DNA of 64,000 nt from Aspidapion aeneum (Eukaryota > Arthropoda > Insecta > Coleoptera > Brentidae): NCBI GenBank assembly GCA_963576565.1, contig OY755047.1:22017171-22081170 (forward strand). The letters run 5' to 3'. The notes beneath the pieces are model-generated. The model made no database searches. It was given only the letters and a program-made list of their open reading frames with translations, and was not told where the DNA came from. The number at the start of each line of letters is the position of its first letter. Position 1 is the first letter of the stretch. The position numbers and the translations under genes were made by a program. Below, piece after piece: positions 32,898 through 44,274 of this stretch.

Positions 32898-33079
32898 TTA
32901 AAATAAATCAAGACAATGGAAGTCCGAAATATTGCTTTTACTCAATCATTGTCTACATGTTTCAAATAACGAACTCTATTTAAATTGTGCTAGACCTTAA
33001 CGCGGCTGGGACAAATGACTTATTCATCTGCCTACCTTTTCTTTTTACTCTGGTAGTTTCTTTTTAAAATATATATCGC

Positions 33080-34345
33080 AGTAGCTCTAAAAACTGGAAA
33101 CGTAAAGTACACGGCATGCAAATACAACTTAACGACCTATTTACAATATACATACTACAGTTTGCTGACGACCAAGTAATTGTAGCTGATGATAAAGAAG
33201 ACATGAAGTATATGATGAGAAAGTTAACGGAAGAATACCAAAAGTGGTGGTTAACAGTGAACGTGGACAAGACACAGTACTTATGTATTGGAAACGAATC
33301 AAGTGAGTTAGAATTAGACAATGGACAAACAATATCTCCATGCAGTGAGTATGCATACTTGAGTGTCACATTTGATAAGACAGGAACAGACTGTAATGAA
33401 CTGAAAAAAAGAGTAGTAAAAGTAAAAAAGGTTATTGGACGTTTAGTATTTTATGGAGCAGAGATAAAAAAAATGTAAAATTTAACATTAATCAAACAAT
33501 GGTGAAAAGCAGTAACGTGTCGTGGATAAAAGGGCGGGGGGACGAAGACCTTAAGGGGCTCAAATATAGGTATGGGAGTTAAATAAATTACAATTTTTTT
33601 TTACACGCACCATTTGTTTTCGCGTTAAATTTAGTGTTTCTATTTTTTCCTCAAAGGACGCCAGAGGCGCCAAGCGAAGAGGAGGGGGGGGGGCGTTCGC
33701 CCCCCTCCCTGATTCCCTATACGACACGCCACTGTTGAAAAGCACGCTGTTGTATGGAATAGATACTTGTCGGAATAGAAAAATACAAAACAAAAATGGA
33801 AATTTTCCAAATGGATGCAATAAGAAGGTTAATTAGAATATCTAGAACAGATCATATAAGAAATGAGACCATAAAAGAAAGAATGGGAGTCGAGGAAAGC
33901 ATAACGGATAACATCTCTAAAAGACAACTGATATGGTACGGCCATGTACAACGGATGAACAGTATTTTATGGAGCAGAGAGATAAAAAAGTATGTAAAAT
34001 TTAACATATATGAAACAATGGTGAAAACCACGCTGTTGTATGGAGTAGAGACTTGTCGCGTAACAGAAAAATACAAAACAAAAATGGAAAGTGTCGAAAT
34101 GGATGCAATAAGAAGATCAATGAGAATATCTAGAACAGATCATATAAGAAATAAGATCATAAAAGAAAGAATGAGATTTACGACGAAAGATTACGAAAGC
34201 AGGTCCTAGAATGGCAATCAATAGGGCGCAGAGAAAGAGGGCGTCCTAAACTAGAATGGCAACAGTCAATCCAAAGAGTCAAAAAAACCTGACGGAAGAT
34301 GATTGTCAGGATCGAAGGAGGTGGAGAATAGAAAAACGTTCTAAA
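33080..34345 (+). pseudogene. RTE-like non-LTR retrotransposon (family A), best copy in the window
   Basis: Reads LQFADDQVIVADDKEDMKYM (catalytic FADD), LTEEYQKWWLTVNVDKTQYL, SPCSEYAYLSVTFDKTG, VVKVKKVIG, LLYGVETCRVTEKYK, MDAIRRSMRISRTDHIRN, RQLIWYGHVQRM and GRRERGRPKLEWQ. The block MDAIRR...DHIRN occurs twice (33811-33870 and 34099-34155), so about 290 bp is duplicated internally. A hAT MITE sits inside at 33510-33734. The N-terminal endonuclease and most of the fingers are missing. Confidence 0.87.
33510..33734. mobile_element. hAT-like MITE inside the LINE, 225 bp
   Basis: Ends CAGTAACGTGTCGTGGATA and, in complement, CAGTGGCGTGTCGTATA. The flanks are GTGAAAAG (33502-33509) and TTGAAAAG (33735-33742), an 8-bp duplication with one change. 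The interior is a G-rich/C-rich imperfect palindrome. It interrupts the LINE's LLYG region, whose sequence GTGAAAA..CACGCTGTTGTATGG is intact at 34021-34043, giving an empty-site comparison. Confidence 0.85.
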
Positions 34346-34970
34346 CCGATATAGTAGTAGTATAGTTAGTTTTTGAGATATTTAAATTTTTAATGGAGCG
34401 AATAAAACATTTTTTTCTTATTTCAGGCGTTATTGCACGACATTCATCAATAATTTTTTGGCACATACTTCTAGGTTTCTTAGTTGTGTGGTTTACACCT
34501 TGTGTAAAATTAGACAGTATCGCAGGCATTATTTTTCATTTCTCTGACCAATATCGTAAGGTGAGATTTATATACCGTCTCTATAGCTTTACAAAAGTGT
34601 CACATTGACCATACAGTTTTTTGAAGAGTCCCTTAAGGACGAAACAGGTAACTGTCAACACTTATTAGGTGTCCATTAGATCTTGGACCCCCGTGGGTGT
34701 ATAGCTTTCGAGCTGCCCACCGAAAAATACAAGAGAAACAAAGTCTTTCTATGCCCGCTTAGCTACGAAAAATTGTTGTTTTCTTATTTTTTACCCCACT
34801 TTTAAATGTTGTTTATTGTTCTGTTCGTCGTATTTTCAAAAGAATAATAAAATTAGAAAATTTGTGGCGTGCTAGTTTGGATATGGCAAAATGAATGACA
34901 GGGGTACAACCTAAATGAATTATTTAGAGGAAAGACACCTTTATGCAATGAGTTCGTTTTATAGAAATAC
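34346..34970. repeat. Flank shared with 903-1055
   Basis: The parts at 34547-34575 and 34748-34785 match the blocks at 903-1055. No gene is recognised; short open frames at 34341-34608 overlap on both strands and have no motif. Confidence 0.45.
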
Positions 34971-34976
34971 ACCGCA

Positions 34977-36560
34977 ATGAGAGTGGACAGGCTCAACCCT
35001 AATGGAATAACGAAAAACGAAATTGATCACATACTGGCGAGTGAGAAAAACATCGTTAGAGATGTAACAGTCCTAAACAGTTTTACAGGCAGTGATCAAA
35101 TAATGGTCAGAACAAAAATAATGAGCATGAAGTTAGCGAAGCACCCATCGCGACTAGGTGGATAATTTGCCGTTAATTAGGCGTAAATTAGTTGTGGAAA
35201 AATTAATTTTGTCGCTCTTATATTTGACCGTTTTTTGGGGCTTCGCTAACTTCATATAAAGTTAGCGAAGCACCCTCGTGAAAATGGCTTTAGACATGAC
35301 GTATCGAAATCGAATATGGTGGATAATTTGCCGCTATTTAGTCGTTAATTAGCTGTGGAAAAATTAATTTTGTCGCTCTTATTTTTGACCGTTTTTTGGG
35401 TGCTTCGCTAAATTCATATGAAGTTAGAGAAGCACCCAAGAAAAACGATCGAAAATAAGAGCGACAAAATTAATTTTTTCACAGCTAATTAACGACTAAT
35501 TAGCGGAAAATTATCCACCATATTTGATTTCGATACGTCATGTCTAAAACCATTTTTACGAGGGTGCTTCACTAACTTCATATGAAGTAACAGCGACAAA
35601 ATTAATTTTTCCACAACTAATTCACGACTAATTAACGGCAAATTATCCACTTATTCGCGATTCGATTTGCGATGGGTGCTTCCTAATCCTAATAGGACGA
35701 GCCAACAAATACGTTATTCCACTATATGTTGCGTTTATAGACTTTGAAAAGGCCTAAAATACATTGATGGGCAGTAAAAGCATCTTTAATTAATAGCCGG
35801 ATAGATCACAGATATACAGACTTAATAGCCCATATACATAGCGAAGCAACAACATCAATCAAAATCCATAAAGGAACCAAGCCAATCCGCATAAGAAGAG
35901 TTATTAGACAGGGTGATATAATAGCCCCTAAACTATTTAACTATGCCCTAGAAGATTGTTTTAAGAACTTAGGTTGGTAGGTAAGCTGACAATACTTAAA
36001 CCACCCAAGATATGCTGACGAATCATGATATCGCGTTACTAACAGATAAGAAAGAAGAACTGATAAAATGATGGAAGAATTGGATACAACAGCTAAAAAT
36101 ATAGGCTTGAGTATGAACTACACTAAAACTAAAATCATAACAAACACAGATGAAAATATCACGATCAGAATAAACCAATAAAAAATAGAACAAGTAGAGG
36201 AATATATATCTGGGACAAATTATTAAACAGAAATTATTAAAAAAAGAAACCAAACATCTGAAATCTAGATACGAGTAAGATTGGTCTGGGCATCATTCGG
36301 TAAATTAAGCTACATATTAAAAAATAAAAAATATCCTCAGAACCTCTAAACGAAAGTGTATAATCAGTGCATCCGTTCTGTACTTACCTATGGATCCCAG
36401 ACCTGGACACTTACAAATCAACCTTTGATAAGCTAACAAAAGCCCAAAGATCAATGGAAAGAAGTAGCAAAATTAAAATGGAATTTTGCCGGTCATTATA
36501 TCAGACAGTATTAGTAAATAAGGGCAAAATATATAAATACTGCATGACTTTATTTGTGCA
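34977..36560 (+). pseudogene. RTE-like non-LTR retrotransposon (family B), interrupted
   Basis: The part at 34977-35120 reads NPNGITKNEIDHILAS, VTVLNSFTGSDQIMVRTKI, the C-terminal end of an apurinic-type endonuclease (SDH motif changed to SDQ). After the foldback element at 35138-35682 it resumes with YVIPLYVAFIDFEKA (RT motif A), then RVIRQGDIIAPKLFNYALED and, after another gap, MNYTKTKIITNTDENITIRI and YGSQTWTLT-like remains. The two parts match the layout of the copy at 18676-19555. Many stops and frameshifts. Confidence 0.82.
35138..35682. mobile_element. Nested foldback elements (palindrome within palindrome)
   Basis: The outer arms begin GAAGCACCCATCGCGA and end with the complement CGATGGGTGCTTC. 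Inside, a second palindrome starts GTTAGCGAAGCACCCTCGTG (35261) and ends CGAGGGTGCTTCACTAAC (about 35575), with its own symmetric centre near 35405-35425 (TTCGCTAAATTCATATGAAG). All arms share GATAATTTGCCG, TTAATTAGC and AATTAATTTTGTCGCTC blocks, so outer and inner are the same family. It splits the LINE at 34977-36560. Confidence 0.85.
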
Positions 36561-36569
36561 CTAATAAAG

Positions 36570-37150
36570 TCTAGCACAATTCTTATTAAAGTCTGCCTAA
36601 TTTTACGACGCAGCTGGGCATGCGTAGATGTCAATATACTGCTAGTATTATTACTGCTAGACCTTATTTCACTTTCAATGAGTCTCTATTATTGACAGAG
36701 CCGGGCCGCAAACTAAGAGGGCCCTGGGCTAACCAATGCTTAGGTGAATATCTAGCCCACGGGCTGTAAGCTGTTAACTCATGATACTGCGGGGTCGTAT
36801 ACGACCACATATCATTGAAAGAACATTCACATGCTAAGTAAATGCTCTTAAGCTACTTTAAAGGCATGTCCAAAATGGGCCGGGCTCAAAAATGGACCGG
36901 TCGGTTTGAAAAGTTGGGCAAAAAAAAGGTTAATGCTATTTATACTAATTTACATAATCAGTTGATGAGTTGAAGATCAAAATTTTGGAAAATCTGCTTG
37001 TGTTTTGTAATATATAATAATCATGATTTGTGTTATATTAAAATCAGTTTAGTTATAATAAATTTGTTAGGAAATGAATGCAGACAGCATTGGCAAGATA
37101 ATCGTATATAATCTGCAAAACAATGGCTGAAACTAAAATTATTATTTCGA
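36570..37150. other. No recognisable gene
   Basis: GGGCCGGG/GGGCCCTGGGC motifs around 36700-36740 and 36880 hint at another decayed inverted-repeat element; no gene recognised. Confidence 0.4.
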
Positions 37151-37159
37151 GAACAACTA

Positions 37160-37425
37160 ATCTGATTTCACTAATTCATACCTTGTTATGCGTGGCGGAC
37201 ACAAAGCTTTTCTTTCCGGAACATAATAATAATCGAGCATATTTGAAGGCTCAAGTTTGATTGTGCCCACCATCTTGAATTTTGAGATGGCGGACAAAAA
37301 AATATGTTTGGTCAAAGATTTAATCAATTCTCCGCAAAGCGCAGTTTGTCCTATTGAAATCGGTCTAATAGTTCGAATGTTTTAACACAAAACATTTTCT
37401 GTCGATTTTTTGGTCTACCTGGTTT
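37160..37425. mobile_element. Decayed M1 mariner-type MITE
   Basis: Similar to the right half of M1 copies A and B: GAATTTTGAGATGGCGGACA, GCGCAGTTTGTCCTATTGAA and a worn terminus TTTGGTCTACCTGGT. The left terminus is not found. Confidence 0.6.
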
Positions 37426-37865
37426 GTTCAAATTAAACTCACTAAAATACAAAAACTATTTCTTCTTATTTTATTTTTACCTTCCTAGTGCGCGTAGCAA
37501 AGGCTAGAGAAGGTAGAGGAGAGTCGCCTAATATGGGGAGGTTTTATTCGAAAATAGTAAAAAATAGCATGATCTGTTCAAAATTGGAAAAATCTTGTAC
37601 CAGGACCGTTGATATATGTACAAAACCACTCAAATTTTATTAAATTGGGGTAGTTATCCTATTTTGTAAAAAAAAATGAATCTCCCCAAATTAGGAACCT
37701 GTGGGCGCCTAAATTAGGGAGGTCGAATTTTCGTATACATTCACCTTTGCAGAAGCAATTTATAGATTCAATGGGATGCAAAGTGTATTTAAAAAAGAAT
37801 GGATGTTATTTTTAAGAAAATAACTTTAAAATCTGCTAAGAAGCATTTATTAAGAAACAACTTTC

Positions 37866-38295
37866 TTATAAAAAAACAAATGGATCCATGACGGATCTCA
37901 GACCTTCTCAGCTAGCCTATTAGCTCACAAGCCATGATATATCAGCCTTGAAAACAATTTTTTGTAGATATCTCAAAAACTAAAGCTCGCACGAAATTTA
38001 TGGTTCTAACACAAATTATTATACAAAATGTAGTAATTTTTTAATTGTCAAAATCTAATCAGCTCGTTAGAGTGTTGAACACTATTTAACCTTTAGGAGC
38101 TATCGTGTTACGGGCAGACACACAGACACACATACACAGACAGACATCACGACGATATTGCGAAGATAGGTCAAAATACACCCAAATAACACATTTTCAG
38201 CGTTATCTTAAAAGAAATGTTGTCGTCAAAAATAATACCTTCTCTAGCCATTGCTGCGCGAGCTAGGACGGTAAAAATGAATTAAAAAGTCACGA
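37866..38295 (+). repeat. H-family repeat nested in the pogo-like element
   Basis: Shows the family's ordered blocks: ATGGATCCATGACGGATCT-like start, GGAGCTATCGTGTTACGGGC, a CACACAGACACACATACA tract, ACGACGATATTGCGAAGATA, and the end TCTAGCCATTGCTGCGCG-AGCTAG. Other copies: 38938-39265 (reverse), 46735-46920, 49430-49990 and partial ones at 14428, 37470 and 44930. The end CTAG after a short palindrome would suit a Helitron, but this is not established. Confidence 0.65.
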
Positions 38296-38302
38296 TAAAT
38301 GT

Positions 38303-38500
38303 TCATTTAAACATAGCTACGGCCTTAGGACCAAGATCCTCGCATAGTGTGTGAGTCCACTTGAAGCAGACAGTGCCGCGAACCCAGTCTTCACCTTCGT
38401 GGTCATCTGAAAAATGTCCACCGCAGTAAATGCACTCCGCATCTTCTTCATCAGACATTGAGTCGACTGCAGAGTCATCCATATATTGGGCTTCGTCTTC
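38303..38500 (-). pseudogene. Pogo/jerky-type transposase C-terminal zinc-binding tail
   Basis: The minus strand is open for 65 codons: EDEAQYMDDSAVDSMSDEED, AECIYCGGHFSDDHEGEDWV, then RGTVCFKWTHTLCEDLG and a stop. The acidic stretch followed by C-x2-C ... W ... C-x2-W-x-H-x3-C is the PHD-like zinc-binding tail found at the end of many insect pogo-like transposases. The DDE catalytic core is absent, so it is a fragment of that element. Confidence 0.7.
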
Positions 38501-38937
38501 TTATTAGAGGATTCTCCTTATATGGGGTGCCCCAAATTAGGACTCTCTAATCTCCCCATAATAGGAGACCCAGTCCTCTAAGGTTCATAACTTCAAAACA
38601 TAAATATCATATTTGTATTATTGAAAATAAAAATATGGCATCAATGTTGTCTCTACAAAGCTTCGATTAATAAAAAAAACAAGTCATCAATTACTAAGCT
38701 TACCGTAGCCATTAATTAAAACGGATAACACAAATAAACTTTATAAATATTTCTATTCAGATAACGTGGGCCCATACTTTCATGTTTTTAATAAAACAGG
38801 TGATCATTGCTGCAATATAGGCAACCTAACATACTCTACAAAATACAGTACGTGCGATTGGTCGTATACCCTCATTGTCTGAGATTTTGGATCTCCCCAA
38901 ATTAGGAAACCTCCCCATATTAGGCGACTTTCCTCTA

Positions 38938-39265
38938 TTATTTTCGACGAAAAATTTTTTTTTGAGATAACGCCAAAAAATGTGTTATTTGGATGTATTT
39001 TGACCTATCCTAGCAATATCGTTGTCATGTCTGTGTGTGTGTGTGTGTATATTATTTCTGTCCGTAACACGATAGGTCCCAAACCGCTGAACCGATTTTC
39101 ATAAAATTTTCAGGTAAATTATTGTTTGACACTCCTACGAGCTGATTAGATTTTGGTCAAAATCCATTAATACTAATGATAGTTTTTTGAGAATTAAAAA
39201 CTTAAAAAAATACTAACTTTTTAACGAAGCATCGTATTAATACACTGTTTTCGGAATATAGTAGA
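38938..39265 (-). repeat. H-family repeat, reverse orientation (right part)
   Basis: Continuation of the H copy whose left end is at 37470-37515; the pogo-like element 37516-38935 split it. It runs through TCCTAGCAATATCG, a GTGTGTGTGTGTGT tract, TCCGTAACACGATAGG and TTAACGAAGCATCGTATTAA. Confidence 0.7.
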
Positions 39266-39269
39266 TTAT

Positions 39270-40010
39270 ATTTTGCTCAATAATTCGTGTTATTATTTTT
39301 TTTTATTCAGAATCTTAGGAGCCCCTGGTCCGATTAGGTAGGTCGCGAAGATTTGTCTCAATCCACAATAAAATTGGCTCTAAAGGTTTTGAGACTTTTA
39401 TCATAAAAATCAGTTGTATATTTGGATAATACTATTACTGCAAAGACCCCACTACTGCATTCCAACAATGCGCAATTTGCATAGGTTATTTAATAGTAGC
39501 AAATATCTACCTATAACATAGTTATACAAAGTAAGTTGAAGATCAAATATCAACTCAAGCAGAAATTAATTATTAATTAGATCCAGTACGTAAACCTGAC
39601 ATAAACGCAATGCGACTACATGTCTGTAACTACATAAATTTATATTTTAATTGTTTCTGAGTTATGGTTAACAATTAAAGGGAATAAACTTTCACTAATT
39701 ATGTTGATTATTTTTCTTATTTCGTCGGACAGAAACAAAAAAAAATTGAGTTATACTGATATTTTCGCTAATCTGGCAACAATTTTCTGTTCTCCCATGC
39801 ATTCCTCATCGCCCATACAAAAGTCTTACCCCTAGATAGAAGGCTGGCCACGCTATATATTTCACAATTCTACGCCTATTTGGAAAATATGGGAGGGCCT
39901 TCGGTGAGTAAATGAAAATTAGTTATATCTTAAAAAATACTTATCACAATACAAAGAAAATATACATTTTTAAAATTAGAAGGAAAAGGCGGATTCAAAA
40001 ATATAATAAT
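39270..40010. repeat. Mostly unassigned; contains the 9553 repeat
   Basis: 39753-39860 repeats the block at 9553-9680. The remainder is AT-rich without a recognised gene. Confidence 0.5.
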
Positions 40011-40015
40011 ATATA

Positions 40016-40737
40016 AAGTAGACTCGCGCTGGTGTGAACACACGCTTGTGTGAACCTTCCAGTAGTGTGAACGTTGATCTTCAATGTATTATACTAATTA
40101 TACTAGTACAAATAGTAACAACTTTCGATCATATATAAAAGCGGAAAAGAGGTGTTAATCAAATGGTAAAATTTAGGAGAATTACCGAGAATTACTTAGT
40201 TTTAATTCGTTTTTTGTGGAAGTACTAGTACCATTTCATGTTTTGCTTTGTAAAATGGTAAAAACCAAGAAGTTTTTAATTCTTGCTCCCAGAGGGAAGT
40301 TTGGAAAGCGAATCTGAGAACGAAATGAAGACACTTTAAAAAGTTGCAGTAAAGTATGTTTTGGAATCACTTAAAGGTTGCATTATAGAAACAAACAACA
40401 TAGATCTTAGAGCCCAAGAAATATTGAGACCGAGCAGTAGCCACTCATTGGTGAGCTAGATAAGTTCGGACTAAAATAACATCGTATTTTAATTAATAAT
40501 TTAAGTTTCAAAAAAATTCATAATTGTAGTGGATACTTTAAATTGTCATTTTCAGCAGAAACTTAAATATTTGCTCTAGATTATAAGAATAGTTACATTA
40601 AAAAGTAAGATAGGTATGGATTTATTATATCTTACCAATAATATTTCGGTTTCAGGATAGACCTTCCGTAGTGTGAACGGTCTCCATGGTATGAACGTTC
40701 AGATTTTTTCCGTGTTCACACTAGCGCTAGTCTACTG
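40016..40737. mobile_element. TA-flanked inverted-repeat element with GTGTGAAC motifs
   Basis: Ends AAGTAGACTCGCGCTGGTGT and, in complement, CAGTAGACTAGCGCTAGTGT; TA lies on both sides (40014-40015, 40738-40739). The motif GTGTGAAC occurs three times at the left and, also as TATGAAC, near the right end, so the sub-termini are repetitive. No intact ORF. TA and the ends suggest the Tc1/mariner/pogo group. Confidence 0.7.
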
Positions 40738-40739
40738 TA

Positions 40740-42870
40740 GAGGGTGTTTAAAAAAAAACCGACCCGTCAAAATTTAACATTTGTGATTACATTTAAGAAC
40801 TTTGGCGTACAAATTCTAAAAATTAGTAAAAAGTTATACGATTCTTCTATTAAACACTGTTTTGTAGCATGCATATTAATAGAGAAAAAGGGGCGTTGCA
40901 TTTGCGATAGAACACCCTGTACCTATGGAGCTTTAAACAGAAAAATAAAATTATAAAATTACTTTTCCTTGAAAATAAATTATTATTCGAAGCTCGCAAA
41001 TGTCTTTAAGGAGCAGCAAAATGAGACAGGAATTAATAATTTAAGCGTACCCCTTAATGGACTGTTAAAAACCGCGTCATTTGTCATTGTGAAGTTTCAC
41101 CATAAAAGCAGTTTCAACGAGTTTCTTCGAGTTTTTCCAAGTGGACGCGAAAACAATAAAACTCCTAACGAAATATACGGAGGACACTTTGGTTTCGAAG
41201 AGGCGTGTCTGCATATTTTCAAATAAATAAAAAGCCTCTTTGGAGTTCCTAAATACAACCGGCCAGAATACAATGAGGCGCAAAAGAGTTGGCTTTAATT
41301 AGCACTATCTTTATCTGTCCAGTGGCGTGCTATAATTTTTTAATTCAACATTATTAGGTATTAATTTTATATTTTACTCCTTCTAAAAGACGCGCATATT
41401 CAGGAGCGTTTGCCGCCGTGACTCAAAATTTATTAATAGTTTTTTATTACTAAACAGGAGCAATCAAAGTAAGATTTCCACTTTTAAAAGATGAAGAAAT
41501 AGTAATTATTATTTATTTCAATAACCTTGCTCTTTTATTAAAGTCGCGCTTAAATGCCGCTCAAGTGTTCGATTCGATCTCCTGGCGGCGGCTCACGAAG
41601 TCAAGTTGCAAAAAGTCACCATACACTATCCAGGAAACAGAATAGGGGACAACATTTTTGGGGGTAGGGATGTACGACAGCCCTAAACCTCTTGCCCCTC
41701 TACTGGTTTTAGTCTACAGAAAAAATGGTTGTCATGTTTTACTGTTTTACTACTCCTTTTAAAATTTTATTTTTGCTCCTTTAATGGAGGGGCCATTCTT
41801 TCTTGAAAAAAAAAACAAGTTGAAATGCGGTGTTATGGTAATTGCAATTATTTAAGTTTTTTAAATAATTGAAAAATTATTTTACAATTATAATGAAATT
41901 ACAAAAATGTAATTGAATTACAAAAGTGATTGTTATTATTTGTAAAAAGCTATTTTACTTGTATTATTTAAAGCAATCCACGTTTCGTAGTGAATTTAAG
42001 GGGTAAGTTTGGAATGTATTACGAAGGAAGAGGGCATCTAAATTAAGCATTTTCACATTTTGTAAATTATGAAAAAGTGAAAGAAATAAATAAAAAATAA
42101 TTGTCAACTACTTTTTTTTATTTTGGAGGAAATTTATAATCAAGTTATTTTTTTATTGTAATTAATTACACAGTTTTCTAAGTACATTCCTGTAAAGTAA
42201 TTTGTAAGGTAATACTTACTTTTCAAAGTTCTGGTTGAGAATAAATCGGTCCACATGAAGACCAAGAAATTTGTTATCCATAAAGTTGAATTTGTGGAAT
42301 ATTTTGTTTGTGCGTGTAGTAACCTCCTTTAACATTTTTGCCATGTTAGAAAGCTCTACCTGTACACTTAATTACGGATTTGCAGTATTGATTATTAGTC
42401 ATACAGTTCAAATGATATCTAAGAGATGGCGCTACAGCAATTAAAATCAAGGGGTTTTAAGGATTTTATGCATTGCCGTCTTTGGCCTACTCAGCCGGTA
42501 AGAGTAACGTCATTAGATCGCGAAAAGAAAACCATTTTCTTGAATTGTTAACTTGACACCAGCGCTAAACTATTTATCTCTCTTAGTGTCATTTATTTAA
42601 ATAGCGATCATACTTCAATTCACATATTTTCAATGGCCAAACGATTGTTGACGAACCCTATATAGGTACCTAACTATTTGATTAGGTAGGTGCGTACGAA
42701 TCTAGAAATCTAAAAAATACCAATCGACTTTTTAAAAATTGCAAAAAATCAAAACCATTTGTTATATCTTTAAAATTGGAACTCAGTTTTAATGAAAAAT
42801 TTTAAAAATGGAAATGATACGCCACTGTTTCTTTTTGAATTTTAGAACGTGTATGAAACGTGCCTAGTGA
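40740..42870. other. No recognisable gene
   Basis: An 85-codon frame at 40969-41226 (starts MKINYYSKLANVFKEQQNET) has no motif I can name and no splice context. 40742-40920 is framed by GGGTGTTT and AACACCC, perhaps a small MITE. The rest is AT-rich. Confidence 0.4.
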
Positions 42871-42879
42871 TCCTGTTTC

Positions 42880-43015
42880 AGCCCAGCGATAACACTAGAA
42901 GCCTAATAAAAAGGGGTGAATTGTGAAGGGGACGAAGTCTAATTGAGCCTGCGGTAACAATAGAAACCCAATAAAAGGGTGTGAATTATGAACTGGCTGG
43001 AGTCGATTTCGTTAA
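42880..43015. repeat. Short tandem repeat, ~65-75-bp unit, two copies
   Basis: GCGATAACACTAGAAGCC...GGGGTGAATTGTGAA and GCGGTAACAATAGAAACCC...GGGTGTGAATTATGAA are two diverged tandem units. Non-coding. Confidence 0.65.
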
Positions 43016-43800
43016 ACATACCAGACAAGTACCGATTTTTCTTGTAATATAAAATTGTTCGTGGTAAATTTGCTAAAAATAAAAACCACCCAGTATGTAT
43101 AGTAGAGTTTCCATGAAAGTGGTAACGCGTTATTAAAGTCACGGTATGTTGAAAGCATGCATTACTAGCATAGAAAGATGAACTTATATTGGGTTAACCG
43201 AATATACGGGGTGTTCCAAATTAAGTGTCCACCATTGCTAACATTGTTATTATTAAAGATAGAGAATATTTTAAGTAGTAGTAGTAGGTGTTTTGAAGCT
43301 CTTTAACATGCTCAAATCAAAATGAAAATCGAACATCGCGTTTTTGAATTTTTGAGTTTTGATTTTTTGAAAAATATTCTTTTGATTTTTTTAAATTTAA
43401 GTTAAAAATAATGAAGATATTCCAAATTCAAAATAACGCTTAGACTTCTTTCTACCAAATAAAATTTCAATACTTAATTTTGAATTTAAAATATCAAATT
43501 TTTTGTTTATAATTAAAAAATCTATTAGAAAAAAAAAATATTTCGTTGACTTAAAAAAAACAAAAATAAAAAGTTGAGTTAGATACCACATAAATGTTTA
43601 AATTAAGGATCTGTAGAATATTAAGTAATTAATTTTACTGCTATAAACAAATACTTAAAAAATTTAACAAAAACTATATTATTAGAAAGAAGCAAGATAT
43701 ATGTGGGTACTCTCTGATTGCCAAGCACTAACACTAACTGATTGTATAGCAAATTATGTTCAGGCCCGGTTTGACATCTATCTGTATGCTTCTTCTATCT
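43016..43800. other. No recognisable gene
   Basis: AT-rich. GGGGTGTTCCAAATTAAGTG near 43208 looks like an isolated mariner-type end. A CTATCTATCTATCTAT tract at 43795-43815 belongs to the LINE tail below. Confidence 0.45.
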
Positions 43801-43804
43801 ATCT

Positions 43805-44270
43805 ATCTATCTATTTAGCCTTCTTCGATCCATCTTTGGACTTATAGGCCTCCCCCAATATCTTCCGCTCTTCTCTGGCTGTCACTGTTCATCCATCTAG
43901 TCCCCGCATGTTTCTTCAAATCGTCCGCCATCTCATTTGGGCTCTTCCCCTTCTTCTTTTATTTTCCCAAGACCTCCAGTTTACAATACATTTATTCCAT
44001 TGATCGTCTTTCTCGCTGATATTATGACCGGAAAATTTCCATTTTAATTTAGCTACCTCTCGTCTGACATTCCTTACTTTTGTTTTATTTCTTATCCATT
44101 TATACCTTTTTCAATCTGTTAGCTATCTTTGGGCTTTTGTTCCCTTATCCATGTTTGATGTGTCCAGATCTGGGATCCATATGTGAGTTCAGGAAGGATA
44201 CATTGGTTATACCCTTTCGTTTTGAGGTAGTGAGGATATATTTGTATGCTGTTATTTTAATTAATTTGTG
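43805..44270 (-). pseudogene. RTE-like non-LTR retrotransposon 3' end (family B), minus strand
   Basis: Read on the minus strand it matches the 3' part of 18676-19555: the TYGSQIWTHQT-like region near 44175, WKFSGHNISEKDD, then DLKKHAGTRWMN and a final segment ending ...RWIEEG. It is followed, on the minus strand, by ATAGATAGATAGATAG, the simple-repeat 3' tail expected of RTE elements. This places the element's true 3' end at about 43795. Confidence 0.78.
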
Positions 44271-44274
44271 AAAA

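Larger units (their letters stand above)
37516..38935 (-). mobile_element. Pogo-like DNA transposon, non-autonomous, TA-flanked
   Basis: The ends GAGGAGAGTCGCCTAATATG and, in complement, GAGGAAAGTCGCCTAATATG are flanked by TA (37514-37515, 38936-38937). Further GGGGAG/CTAATTTGGG motifs repeat sub-terminally. It sits in an H-family repeat: left flank GGCTAGAGAAGG-TA and right flank TA-TTATTTTCGACG join to the uninterrupted form seen elsewhere. A minus-strand remnant of the transposase C-terminus is at 38303-38500, and another H copy is nested at about 37866-38295. Confidence 0.82.

Noticed and set aside
40969..41226. 85-codon open frame as a small gene
   Set aside because: No recognisable domain, opposite-strand frame of similar length overlaps, and no promoter or splice context seen.
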